DNA of 64,000 bases from Vibrio ruber DSM 16370 (GTDB lineage Bacteria; Pseudomonadota; Gammaproteobacteria; Enterobacterales; Vibrionaceae). Position 1 is the first letter of the stretch; every line of letters begins with the position of its first letter. This document shows, in pieces, positions 45,606-54,426 of the stretch. The translations under genes and the position numbers were made by a program. The notes under the pieces are model-generated. The model saw nothing but the letters and a program-made list of their open reading frames with translations, ran no database searches and was not told the DNA's origin. The DNA is taken from NCBI RefSeq assembly GCF_900163965.1, contig NZ_FULE01000050.1, positions 1 to 64,000 of the forward strand, read 5' to 3'.

Positions 45606-46606
45606 TTCTCACTCTCCATAACCACGTTCTCTGGTGCCGGTGTTGCCAAAGCAGAATTGTTCGCCACATCAGGCTCTGCCAGCCATCCCGGAGAACGGTA
45701 TGCAACAAGTTCATCCTCACGTCCCAGATACTGATGATACAGCTCGCCAATTGCCTGACGGAGCGGATAAAAATGCAGCAAACGCTGGAACTCGGGATGT
45801 TCATCAAATCGATCGCCTAAATAAAAGCGATATAGGGCGTAGGTCTCTTTATCCAGTTCAGTTGCACCGGCATATTTCTCTGTTGCCAGCGCCATGCCCT
45901 CATGAAAACGACTTTCTACCTGTGCCAGAGATAAAGATTCACCATACTGGGGTAATAATTTCTGGTATAAGGTTTCAACCAGCGAATGAAGCTGTTCCGG
46001 ATAGAAAAACTGGTCAAATTGCGCCAGTGTCAGTTGGAGAGGCAATTGAATCTCAGTTTGGGGATCGACTGGGACAGATGCTGACGACAGATCAAATGCA
46101 CGCAGTTTAAGCTGCTGTTCATCCCGGATCGGCAGATAGATCCCCCGATGTTTCCCCTGAAAACTATATTGTTGTACCGGGGTTAAAATACGCCACCACT
46201 GAGGTAATACTGCCGGATCATAAAAACGCAGCATCACCTGCGTCTGATCCGGATAGAGACAAGAAACCCACGGATGCCAGTGTGCCCGCAGAGCAGAAAA
46301 ATCACCGTCAAACAGGCCGACAAACCCGAACTGTTCCGCCCGGGGTTCATTTTCTGCCAGCCAGTAATAGAGTGTTTCTCCCGGATTACCATCGCGAATA
46401 TCGATCAGTAATGGCGAAACATCGGTCAGGTGCTGAAGCTCACTGCCACGCAACAGTTCACACCATGTGACATCCTCGCGTCGCTTCATGGTGTTCCAGA
46501 ATTCAGTCGCTTGCGGAAACTGAATACGATCAAACAGTAAGTAACATGTTTTTCTTTCTGACGTATTTCCTTCTGACATCGTTAATATGTCGAATAAGGA
46601 TTTCAT
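45602..46606 (-). CDS. DUF4123 type VI adaptor protein (copy 1)
   Basis: 334 residues with the standard DUF4123 layout: CYLLFDRIQFPQATEFW, LIDIRDGNPGETLYYW, then FVGLFDGDFSALRAHWHPWV and MLRFYDPAVLPQWWRILTP, equivalent to the family's FRFYDPRVL motif. The tail beyond residue 200 is less conserved. It is coupled with the second adaptor and rhs. With two adaptors in a row, one may serve the PAAR toxin or the pair may act together. Confidence 0.87.
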   Translation of the reverse strand: MKSLFDILTMSEGNTSERKTCYLLFDRIQFPQATEFWNTMKRREDVTWCELLRGSELQHLTDVSPLLIDIRDGNPGETLYYWLAENEPRAEQFGFVGLFDGDFSALRAHWHPWVSCLYPDQTQVMLRFYDPAVLPQWWRILTPVQQYSFQGKHRGIYLPIRDEQQLKLRAFDLSSASVPVDPQTEIQLPLQLTLAQFDQFFYPEQLHSLVETLYQKLLPQYGESLSLAQVESRFHEGMALATEKYAGATELDKETYALYRFYLGDRFDEHPEFQRLLHFYPLRQAIGELYHQYLGREDELVAYRSPGWLAEPDVANNSALATPAPENVVMESEK

Positions 46607-46657
46607 TTTTTATTTTTCCTAGCCTGAGTGAACTGTGTTATATTTTCTTATCAGGTT

Positions 46658-47083
46658 CTATTGTTCTGTATAATGAAACGTTAGCATTGCCCGATGCTCT
46701 TCCCACCAATCATATTCCCCGTTATATAGCACTGTCTTCTCATCTTTCTTTTCTAGTAATAAGACTTCATTGTTCTGGTAAAACTTAACTGAATCACTCA
46801 ATTCAACACAGCCGTTAAGTATCCTGATTATGGACGTCATACTTTCATCGTACTGTTCCAGATCCGGTGACAGTATGATCTTGACTACAGGCAGAAAACC
46901 GACTTCATCCCGGATAAAACTATCGTCCAAATGACTTTTTGACATAATAAATAACAGCTTACCGTCAAAAGCATATCCTTGAATAACACCATTTTCTTCC
47001 GGTTGAGTTTCAACAAACCCAAAATCATTTAACATGGATTCGGTCATATCAACACTCAAATACAATTCATAATCTACAGACAT
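46658..47083 (-). CDS. SitI3-like immunity protein
   Basis: A 141-residue protein beginning MSVDYELYLSVDM, with an acidic beta-rich body. The SitI3 immunity family starts with the same MSxxYxL pattern. It follows the PAAR-toxin gene by 5 nt, matching an immunity partner. The assignment rests on the start and on position; the rest is not diagnostic. Confidence 0.66.
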   Translation of the reverse strand: MSVDYELYLSVDMTESMLNDFGFVETQPEENGVIQGYAFDGKLLFIMSKSHLDDSFIRDEVGFLPVVKIILSPDLEQYDESMTSIIRILNGCVELSDSVKFYQNNEVLLLEKKDEKTVLYNGEYDWWEEHRAMLTFHYTEQ

Positions 47084-47088
47084 CTACG

Positions 47089-48030
47089 CTAACCTTTAAT
47101 TAGAGGAAGAAGGGTTACCTTACCATTTTGAGTAACAATAACATTTTTCAAATTAGTAACAGGCTCAGCTTTAATCGCATCAACAATTTCTGCAACTTTG
47201 CGTTGACTGTCATCCATATTTAACACAATTGTCTCGGCTTGTTTTTTTATATTAACTTTCTCATTAATCGTACTTCGAATATTTCTTGCAGACGTATTTT
47301 TCCCGGGAGAAAACACATCTGCAACAACATTATCGAAATGAGTATCTTCAATCTTACCTTTCACAATCAACAAGTCAGGATTTCTTTTCGTTCCTTTTAT
47401 AACCGGGTTCTGCTGGACATCTAATCCATGAGCAACAAGTGCATCCACAGCTTCATTTTCTCTGATAAGGGAGCGACGAGTTGCTTCATCCGCTTTTTTA
47501 GGGATCTTGGTTCGAGTTCCAGAAAGTATCCCCTTACTCGCCGCCTGTTCTCCCTTCGACTCAACCGCCTTCTCTTGCCCTTTCGCCGAACGCTCATAAA
47601 TCTCCTCCACAAACGGCAGGCTTGCCCAGTCAAAAGGCGGGGCTTCGGCAAGTGGCTGGATACGCAGGAAAGGCGACTGTTTCAGCGCGGCCCCTTCGCC
47701 ACAATCATGTGTCGGGGATTTGTACGGCGTGTCGCCGATAAATACATTCCCGGAACCTGCCGCGACCGAGCCGCCGCAGTCGATGGCATCACCAACCCGG
47801 GCTGCCGGTTTGCCGTTGATCGAGACATTGGCAGACCCGGCAGAGATACTGCGGCCGTGAATCCCGTGAGGAAGCTGCGGACACGGGCAGGCATGCAGTA
47901 AGATCGCATCGCCTTTACGGGCTGCGGGTTTACCGTTGATCGAGACATCGCCGCTACCGGCAATGATCGGCGTCGCCGGAAAACAGCCATGACCTGAGCC
48001 GTTGTCGCCGAGTCTTGCTGCTGCAGGCAT
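47089..48030 (-). CDS. PAAR-domain effector with CdiA-type tRNA nuclease tip
   Basis: 313 residues: an N-terminal PAAR domain (about 1-105, repeated GSGDVSINGKPAARKGD and GSANVSINGKPAARVGD, with Cys/His for zinc), a linker, and a toxin of about residues 185-313. The toxin has NPDLLIVKGKIEDTHFDNVVADVF and NIRSTINEKVNIKKQAETIVLNMDD-like segments, matching the CdiA C-terminal tRNase (CdiA_C) pattern. It would cap a VgrG spike. It starts 2 bp after vgrG and precedes the SitI3-like gene. The linker-toxin junction becomes AT-rich. Confidence 0.85.
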   Translation of the reverse strand: MPAAARLGDNGSGHGCFPATPIIAGSGDVSINGKPAARKGDAILLHACPCPQLPHGIHGRSISAGSANVSINGKPAARVGDAIDCGGSVAAGSGNVFIGDTPYKSPTHDCGEGAALKQSPFLRIQPLAEAPPFDWASLPFVEEIYERSAKGQEKAVESKGEQAASKGILSGTRTKIPKKADEATRRSLIRENEAVDALVAHGLDVQQNPVIKGTKRNPDLLIVKGKIEDTHFDNVVADVFSPGKNTSARNIRSTINEKVNIKKQAETIVLNMDDSQRKVAEIVDAIKAEPVTNLKNVIVTQNGKVTLLPLIKG

Positions 48031-48032
48031 GG

Positions 48033-50096
48033 TTACCCCCTCCGATCCGGAGCTTCCGGCTCTTGTGGTTTATTGGTCTCATCCGGTTTCACCATCGTTG
48101 GTGCGGTACCTTTATCCGGTGAGCCACCTTCGTTGATTTTGACTTTCGTGCCGGAGATCGTAACACCGCCACTATCAATTTTAACAAACCCGCCCGGCCC
48201 ATGAATCGTCAGTGAATCGCCAGCATCGAGAATCACTTTTTTCGCCTTGAGATAACTTTCGTTATTGACTTCAACCCGTTGATTGGCACCAATTTTTTTC
48301 TCTTCAGATGCAGTAATATCAGCCACCCAGGCCCCTTCGATTTTTTGGATAATACCACCGGAAATAAACTGGCTGAGTTTACCGATGATGCGTTGAACAA
48401 CGTTGCGGCCAACTTTTTGATGATGATCCTGTCCGAACTCTTCATTGACATTCTTGCCGACCAGACGATGAACATTTTCAGTAATCATCTGATACAGATG
48501 ACGTCCGACCCGGCGGTGACTGTCTAACCCGACCGATTCACGATGGATATTGTTGATGACGATATCCTGATCTTTCTGGGCGTGAATATAGATCTGCTCG
48601 ACACCCGACTGATCTTCAAAACGGACTTCGTTGGAGCCTTCGCCCTGGTGGGTCTGGGTTTTCAGAACGGTGCGGGTTTTATGGTTGGGCAAAATATAAG
48701 GCGTTACGTTGGTAGCATGGTAGGTCCGGCCGGTGATAATCGGCTGATCCGGATCACCGTTGAGGAATGACACAATCACTTCATGACCGATACGGGGAAT
48801 GGCCATAAAGCCGTACTGAGCGCCGGCCCAGCCCTGCGCGACCCGCACCCAGCAGGAGCTTTTTTCATCGGATTGATCATAGCGATCCCACGGGAAATGC
48901 AATTTGACCCGGCCATGCTCATCACAGTAAATCTCTTCCCCTTTCGGGCCGACAACCGTCGCAATACAAGGGCCGTCTACTTGCGGTTTCGGCTGGGGCG
49001 TCGCTCGCCAAAGCGTCTCTTTCGGGATCACGGTAAACTGGTTGGCGTAAGTCGTTGCACCATGACCACCGGCTTCTTCCAATGCCTGTGGCTGAGTCCC
49101 CTGATGACTGACAGAGACCGCTAACCACTCTCGGTTCATCGCTGAATCAATGTGTTCTTCGAGCTCAAAACGCACCCCACCTTGCACCCGGGCATCATTG
49201 CTTTTACCGCTGGCGGTATGCGCAGTACGTCGTAGATATTCCAGTCGGATCTGGCTGAAGGCTTTACCATTGGCATCGTCTTTGAAGCGCCCCGGATGAT
49301 CGAAATGTTCATAGTCAGGTAACTGATAACTAAGATCTGTGCCATCCTGCGATTGTGCAAAGTTATAATCCGGCTTTTTGAAGCTGTAGTCTTGCATCAC
49401 GATCGAGCTCACTTCCGACTGATAATGCTCCGTCATGGTCGAAACATAAGGTGTCGTCATGTGGCCACCGGAAAGGGCGTTATACGGTACAGGTGATCCT
49501 AATTGCGTAAATCCTTCACTATTATCCGTGACAACCAATGTATGTTTGCCCTTTTCATGGGTGAAGGTGTACATCAGGCCTTCTTCCGCTGCCAAACGAT
49601 GGAAGAAGTCGAGATCCGATTCCCGGTACTGCACACAAAACTCGCGCGGTGCACACTCACGTTTGACCGAAAAAACATAGTCAGTGATGTTCATCTCCTG
49701 AAACAGGATCTTAAAAATATCGAGAATGTTTTTTTCTTGAAAAATCCGACTATTGCGGCGTAGAGAGAGGCGTTCCAATGCCGGAACCAAAGTGACGGAA
49801 TAAAAGGAATGAGAGTGTCCGGTATCCCCTCTGCTGAAATGGCGCACAATGCCGTGGACTTGCTGGGTCACCTCACCGTTTTGAATGACTTCCAATAATG
49901 CGGTTTTATCAACAATCTGCTTGGCGGCGAGATCAGCATTGCGACTGGCCAGTTCAATTTGATAGCGAAAACCGTAGATACGTTCTCTTGCGCCGCTGAG
50001 TGAGTCCGATACTGACTCTTCTCCCTGATATTCACGAACCACCAGCGTCTCATCATGCACACCATCGATCGTGAAGCGAAAACCTAACGTTGTCAT
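48033..50096 (-). CDS. vgrG: Type VI secretion spike protein VgrG
   Basis: 687 residues from ATG 50096, with AAGG about 8 bases upstream; the longer frame to 50123 is less likely. The N-terminal gp27-like region (FRFTIDGVHDETLVVREYQGEE) is followed by the phage-tail segments CVQYRESDLDFFHRLAAEEGLMYTF and GRVKLHFPWDRYDQSDEKSSCWVRVAQGWAG, then gp5-like and beta-helix repeats (DUF2345, IHRESVGLDSHRRVG). No extra C-terminal toxin. It heads an orphan vgrG cluster without T6SS core genes, so the secretion machine must be elsewhere. Confidence 0.96.
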   Translation of the reverse strand: MTTLGFRFTIDGVHDETLVVREYQGEESVSDSLSGARERIYGFRYQIELASRNADLAAKQIVDKTALLEVIQNGEVTQQVHGIVRHFSRGDTGHSHSFYSVTLVPALERLSLRRNSRIFQEKNILDIFKILFQEMNITDYVFSVKRECAPREFCVQYRESDLDFFHRLAAEEGLMYTFTHEKGKHTLVVTDNSEGFTQLGSPVPYNALSGGHMTTPYVSTMTEHYQSEVSSIVMQDYSFKKPDYNFAQSQDGTDLSYQLPDYEHFDHPGRFKDDANGKAFSQIRLEYLRRTAHTASGKSNDARVQGGVRFELEEHIDSAMNREWLAVSVSHQGTQPQALEEAGGHGATTYANQFTVIPKETLWRATPQPKPQVDGPCIATVVGPKGEEIYCDEHGRVKLHFPWDRYDQSDEKSSCWVRVAQGWAGAQYGFMAIPRIGHEVIVSFLNGDPDQPIITGRTYHATNVTPYILPNHKTRTVLKTQTHQGEGSNEVRFEDQSGVEQIYIHAQKDQDIVINNIHRESVGLDSHRRVGRHLYQMITENVHRLVGKNVNEEFGQDHHQKVGRNVVQRIIGKLSQFISGGIIQKIEGAWVADITASEEKKIGANQRVEVNNESYLKAKKVILDAGDSLTIHGPGGFVKIDSGGVTISGTKVKINEGGSPDKGTAPTMVKPDETNKPQEPEAPDRRG

Positions 50097-50560
50097 TTGA
50101 ATTGCCTTTTGTCTTATTATCAATCACCCCACCACAAAATAAGCAATAAAATGCTTACCTGTCGGGTTGATTTTCAACGTGTTGATCTCTGTTCCAAATC
50201 GGATCAACCTGTTTATTCAATAAGATAAAAGCAGCAACTGTTGTGCCAAGAGCGACGCTGTAAGTAAATCAATTCATTATATTATGTGATCGATTATTAC
50301 AGGCAATTTATTGCCTGAAGGCGAGCAAAAAGTTGCCCGGCGAGCAAGAAATTGCCTGAATGAAATGGGAGGCATATCACAGCATCGTGACTCTGACTCC
50401 GGACAAAACTCTGGCTTTGATAAAGCTCCCAGTTGAGGAGCAACGGTCTCTTCCCGGGACACCAATGTCATCCGGTGATGTCATCTGCCATTGATGGAAG
50501 TGAATGAGGCAAGGTACACTATGCTCCCAATTTGCCTATCTCAGAAAGCGCATCTATATC
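50097..50560. other. Divergent intergenic region (vgrG / rdgB) with small repeats
   Basis: 464 bp without a convincing gene. It should hold both promoters. A hairpin, CAGGCAA (50300-50306) and TTGCCTG (50311-50317), starts a run of imperfect direct repeats to about 50358. This is the right edge of the accessory region. Confidence 0.5.
50311..50358 (+). repeat. Imperfect direct repeats TTGCCTGAAGGCGAGCAA
   Basis: Units beginning TTGCCTG (50311), TTGCCCG (50333) and TTGCCTG (50352) are followed in the first two by GGCGAGCAA. The spacing is about 19-22 bp. Possibly binding sites or the edge of an ancient insertion. Confidence 0.45.
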
Positions 50561-51187
50561 ATGCAGAAAATTGTTTTAGCGACCGGAAATCCGGGAAAAG
50601 TCCGGGAAATGTCTGATCTGTTAACCGATTTCGGTTTTAAAGTGCTCGCACAAACGGATCTCAATGTCTCCGAGGTTGCAGAGACCGGAACCACGTTTAT
50701 CGAAAATGCCATTATTAAAGCGCGCCATGCAGCCGCTGAAACCGGGTTACCGGCAATTGCCGATGACTCCGGCCTTGAAGTCGACGCGCTCGACGGTGCA
50801 CCGGGCATTTATTCAGCGCGCTATGCGGGTGCGGATGCCACCGATCAGCAAAACATCGAAAAGTTGCTGGCCGCAATGACCGATGTCCCCGAACCGCAAC
50901 GCAGTGCACGTTTTCACTGTGTATTAGTTTTCATGAAACATGCCGCGGATCCGACCCCGCTGGTGTGTCACGGTGTCTGGGAAGGCTCAATTCTGTATCA
51001 GCCCGATGGCAACAACGGGTTTGGCTACGACCCGGTATTCTGGGTTCCCACGGAGCAGTGTGCATCAGCCGCTCTGCCCCCGGCCCGAAAAAAACAACTG
51101 TCTCACCGCGCTCAGGCGCTTCAACTGTTGATACAACAGTTCAGGCAACAGTCGATGCAAGCACCGAATGAGCAACAGCCATGCTGA
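50561..51187 (+). CDS. rdgB: Non-canonical purine NTP pyrophosphatase (XTP/dITP)
   Basis: Removes ITP, XTP and their deoxy forms to keep them out of DNA and RNA. Starts MQKIVLATGNPGKVREM at ATG 50561; the longer frame to 50504 looks non-coding. IADDSGLEVDALDGAPGIYSARYAG and FGYDPVFWVPTEQ with SHRAQAL at the end are the Ham1 motifs. 208 residues, slightly longer at the C-terminus than E. coli RdgB (197). It overlaps hemW by 7 nt, a conserved pairing. Confidence 0.96.
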   Translation: MQKIVLATGNPGKVREMSDLLTDFGFKVLAQTDLNVSEVAETGTTFIENAIIKARHAAAETGLPAIADDSGLEVDALDGAPGIYSARYAGADATDQQNIEKLLAAMTDVPEPQRSARFHCVLVFMKHAADPTPLVCHGVWEGSILYQPDGNNGFGYDPVFWVPTEQCASAALPPARKKQLSHRAQALQLLIQQFRQQSMQAPNEQQPC

Positions 51188-52371
51188 AACCGCCGAAGCT
51201 GAGTCTGTATATTCACATTCCTTGGTGTGTCCAAAAATGTCCTTACTGTGACTTCAACTCTCATGCGCTGAAGTCCGGTATTCCTGAACAGGCTTATATT
51301 GATGCCCTGCTGGAAGATCTTGATCAGGATCTCCACCGCTATCAGCTCAGCGCGCCGTCAAGTCATGACGCATCCGGTCAAGGACAGCCACGAAAGCTGC
51401 ACTCCATCTTTATCGGAGGCGGAACTCCGAGTCTGATCAGCCCCGGCGAAATTAAAAGACTACTCGATGGTGTTCAGGCTAGATTAGCCTTTCAACCGGA
51501 TATTGAAATTACGATGGAAGCCAATCCGGGCACTATCGAAGCAGAACGATTTGCCCAGTACCGACAGGCAGGTGTCACTCGCATCTCCATTGGTGTCCAG
51601 AGTTTTGAACAGGAAAAACTCACCAAGCTCGGCAGAATACATGGTTCGCAGGAGGCAATCCGAGCTGCGCATCTGGCACATCAGATTGGTCTGAAAAGCT
51701 TTAATCTGGATTTAATGCACGGCCTGCCGGGGCAGACACTGTCACAGGCAATGGCAGATTTAGATCAGGCGATCGATTTAGATCCACCGCATTTATCCTG
51801 GTATCAGTTGACGATAGAACCCAATACGCTGTTTTATTCCCAACCGCCGCGTCTGCCGGATGATGATCTGTTGTGGGATATTTTTGAGCAGGGACATCAG
51901 AAACTCACCCAAGCCGGTTATATTCAATATGAGATTTCCGGGTATGCAAAACCGGGATTCCAGTGTCAGCACAATCTCAACTATTGGCGCTTCGGAGACT
52001 ATCTCGGGATTGGTTGCGGGGCACACGGTAAAATCAGTTGCGCGAATGGCAGTATCATTCGCACCACCAAAGTGAAACATCCCAAGGGGTATTTAAATTT
52101 ACTCAAACCTTATTTGGATCAGGAAGCGGAGGTGTCGGCCAAAGACCGCCCTTTTGAATTCTTTATGAATCGGTTCCGCTTAATCGAGCCTTGCCCGAAA
52201 CAGGACTTTGTCGATACGACCGGCTTACCGCTCACAACGGTTCAACCGACAATCGACCGGGCTAAACAGCAAGGATTTCTCGGTGAAACCGATCTGCACT
52301 TGCAAATCACTGAACGGGGCAAGCTGTTTCTGAATGATTTACTGGCAGAATTTATGGCTGATGAGGAATAA
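51181..52371 (+). CDS. hemW: Radical SAM haem chaperone HemW
   Basis: Radical-SAM protein related to coproporphyrinogen dehydrogenase, now regarded as a haem chaperone. The iron-sulphur motif CxxxCxYC spans Cys16, Cys20 and Cys23 (IPWCVQKCPYCDF). IFIGGGTPSLI and ITMEANPGTIE follow, plus GVQSFEQEKLTKLGRIH and LNYWRFGDYLGIGCGAHG. 396 residues, a little longer than E. coli HemW (378). The ATG overlaps the end of rdgB, so they are coupled. Confidence 0.96.
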   Translation: MLKPPKLSLYIHIPWCVQKCPYCDFNSHALKSGIPEQAYIDALLEDLDQDLHRYQLSAPSSHDASGQGQPRKLHSIFIGGGTPSLISPGEIKRLLDGVQARLAFQPDIEITMEANPGTIEAERFAQYRQAGVTRISIGVQSFEQEKLTKLGRIHGSQEAIRAAHLAHQIGLKSFNLDLMHGLPGQTLSQAMADLDQAIDLDPPHLSWYQLTIEPNTLFYSQPPRLPDDDLLWDIFEQGHQKLTQAGYIQYEISGYAKPGFQCQHNLNYWRFGDYLGIGCGAHGKISCANGSIIRTTKVKHPKGYLNLLKPYLDQEAEVSAKDRPFEFFMNRFRLIEPCPKQDFVDTTGLPLTTVQPTIDRAKQQGFLGETDLHLQITERGKLFLNDLLAEFMADEE

Positions 52372-52448
52372 GGATATTCCCGTCATCAGCACATCAGTCA
52401 TAAAATGAGTGTTCACAAGTGTAATCTTGCGCCTGAAGATATCACCAC

Positions 52449-53369
52449 TTAAAAAATAGAGCGGCCAATACGCTCGGAAAGTAATTCCAGTGCTTTGCTG
52501 CCGGCCAGCGAGTTCCCCGAACTGTTCAGTTCCGGCGACCACACCGCAATAGTCATCTCTCCGGGCACAATCGCGACAATACCGCCACCGACCCCGGATT
52601 TGCCCGGCATCCCCACCCGATAGGCAAATTCTCCGGCTTCATCATACAGACCACAGGTTGCCAGTAATGCATTGATCTGTTTGCTCTGAACAGCGGTAAT
52701 CACCGCTTTATGGTTCAGCACAGAGACACCCTGATTGGCCAGATAACTGAAAGTCTTCGCTAACTGGACACAGCTCATTTTCAATGCACAACCGTGGAAA
52801 TAATTTTCCAGTACCGGTAGCACATGGTTTTCAAAGTTACCAAATGAACGCATCAAATAGGCAATGGCGGCATTCCGGTCACTGTGTTTCATCTCTGATC
52901 GGGCAACGACTTTGTCATATACGATTTTCTGATCACCACTTAAAGCCCAGACAAACTCCAGCAGCCGCTGGCGAGGTGCTGACAGACGGGTCTGCAACAT
53001 ATCCGCAACCACAATGGCACCGGCGTTGATAAAAGGGTTACGCGGAATGCCATGCTCAACCTCTAACTGGATCATCGAGTTGAATGCTTGTCCTGAAGGC
53101 TCTTTCCTCACCCGTGACCAGATTTCATCCGGAGTATAGATCCCCATCGACAGCGTGAGATTAAGCACCTTGGAGATCGATTGAATGGAAAAGCCTTCAT
53201 CAGCATCACCGGCCTGAAATAGTTCGCCCTCATTGGTCAGGACTGCGATACCCAGTTTGTCCGCCTGAACTTGCGCAAGTGCCGGAATGTAGTCAGCAAC
53301 TTTACCGCGTCCGATCAGCGGACGCACTTCATCTAATATCTCGGTCAGTATCTCGTTTGTCAGTTTCAT
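52449..53369 (-). CDS. glsB: Glutaminase
   Basis: Hydrolyses glutamine to glutamate and ammonia. A serine-dependent beta-lactamase-like fold with catalytic Ser-x-x-Lys in SIQSISKVLNL; NPFINAGAIVVADML, LTMSCVQLAKTFSYLANQGV-type and SGVGGGIVAIVPGEM segments are intact. 306 residues, the family length. It is convergent with hemW and upstream of trmB on the same strand (73 bp gap). Confidence 0.95.
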   Translation of the reverse strand: MKLTNEILTEILDEVRPLIGRGKVADYIPALAQVQADKLGIAVLTNEGELFQAGDADEGFSIQSISKVLNLTLSMGIYTPDEIWSRVRKEPSGQAFNSMIQLEVEHGIPRNPFINAGAIVVADMLQTRLSAPRQRLLEFVWALSGDQKIVYDKVVARSEMKHSDRNAAIAYLMRSFGNFENHVLPVLENYFHGCALKMSCVQLAKTFSYLANQGVSVLNHKAVITAVQSKQINALLATCGLYDEAGEFAYRVGMPGKSGVGGGIVAIVPGEMTIAVWSPELNSSGNSLAGSKALELLSERIGRSIF

Positions 53370-53442
53370 TTAGGCTACTTTAGTGATTGGCTACTCATCA
53401 CAAGCGGTGAGTGAACGCAGGCTCTGCGACTCGACTACAGCA

Positions 53443-54162
53443 TTATTCAATACAACGGAACTGGATATCCCAGACCCCATGTCCCAGACGGTGGCCACGT
53501 TGCTCAAACTTGGTCAGCGGGCGCTCATCCGGCCGGGGGATAAAATCACCATCGGTCGCGACATTGGCATAACCGGGGGCCTGATTCATGACTTCGATCA
53601 TATGTTCAGCGTAGTTTTCCCAGTCGGTTGCCATATGGAAAATACCTTCTCCGACAATCAACTTCTGACGCACCATCGCCGCAAATTCAGGTTGCACGAT
53701 CCGGCGTTTGTGGTGACGTTTTTTGTGCCACGGGTCAGGGAAAAATAACTGTACCCGATACAGACTATGCTCAGGAATCATCTGCTCGAAGACTTCAACC
53801 GCATCGTGGCACATAACCCGCAGGTTAGTCACTCCCGCCTCGCGCACAGCAGCCAGACAAGCCCCGACACCCGGGCTATGAACTTCAATTCCGATAAAAT
53901 TCAGATGTGGTGCATTTTTAGCCATTTCAACCAAAGAAGTTCCCATACCGAACCCGATTTCAAGTACCACAGGGTTGTCATTGCCAAACACAGACTGCCA
54001 GACCAGTTTTTGCGGCTGAAAGTCGATTCCCATTACAGGCCAGCACTCGTTCATCGCAGTTTCCTGACCTTTGGTCAGACGCCCTTCGCGGCGAACAAAA
54101 CTGCGAATTTTACGCATGACTTTACCATCATCGGTATATTCGTTGGTTGTTACTTCACTCAT
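53443..54162 (-). CDS. trmB: tRNA (guanine-N7)-methyltransferase
   Basis: Makes m7G46 in tRNAs. VVLEIGFGMGTSLVEMAK is the SAM-binding motif, NFIGIEVHSPGVGACL and LFFPDPWHKKRHHKRRIVQPEF with the TrmB PDPW-KKRH signature. 239 residues. It is divergent from mutY, as in E. coli, with a 264-bp region between. Confidence 0.97.
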   Translation of the reverse strand: MSEVTTNEYTDDGKVMRKIRSFVRREGRLTKGQETAMNECWPVMGIDFQPQKLVWQSVFGNDNPVVLEIGFGMGTSLVEMAKNAPHLNFIGIEVHSPGVGACLAAVREAGVTNLRVMCHDAVEVFEQMIPEHSLYRVQLFFPDPWHKKRHHKRRIVQPEFAAMVRQKLIVGEGIFHMATDWENYAEHMIEVMNQAPGYANVATDGDFIPRPDERPLTKFEQRGHRLGHGVWDIQFRCIE

Positions 54163-54426
54163 GGGGTTCTCGCCTGTTTTCTCACTCCCGGATATAAGGA
54201 GGTGTGATTATCCAAAGAATGCGTGTCTGTTCAAGTCCTGAACTGAAAATTATATTGGATTCGGCTTAATTTATGTGTTTTACAACGCAACTTTTCTGTG
54301 CTGCAATCAGCGTTATTTCATCAGGATCTGCGTTCATCGTCGCTTGAGATGGATACAATCGTAGAGTCTTACTACGGGCTAAACGGCCATTGATAAAAAT
54401 CATTCATTCAAAAAGAAAAGTCAGCA

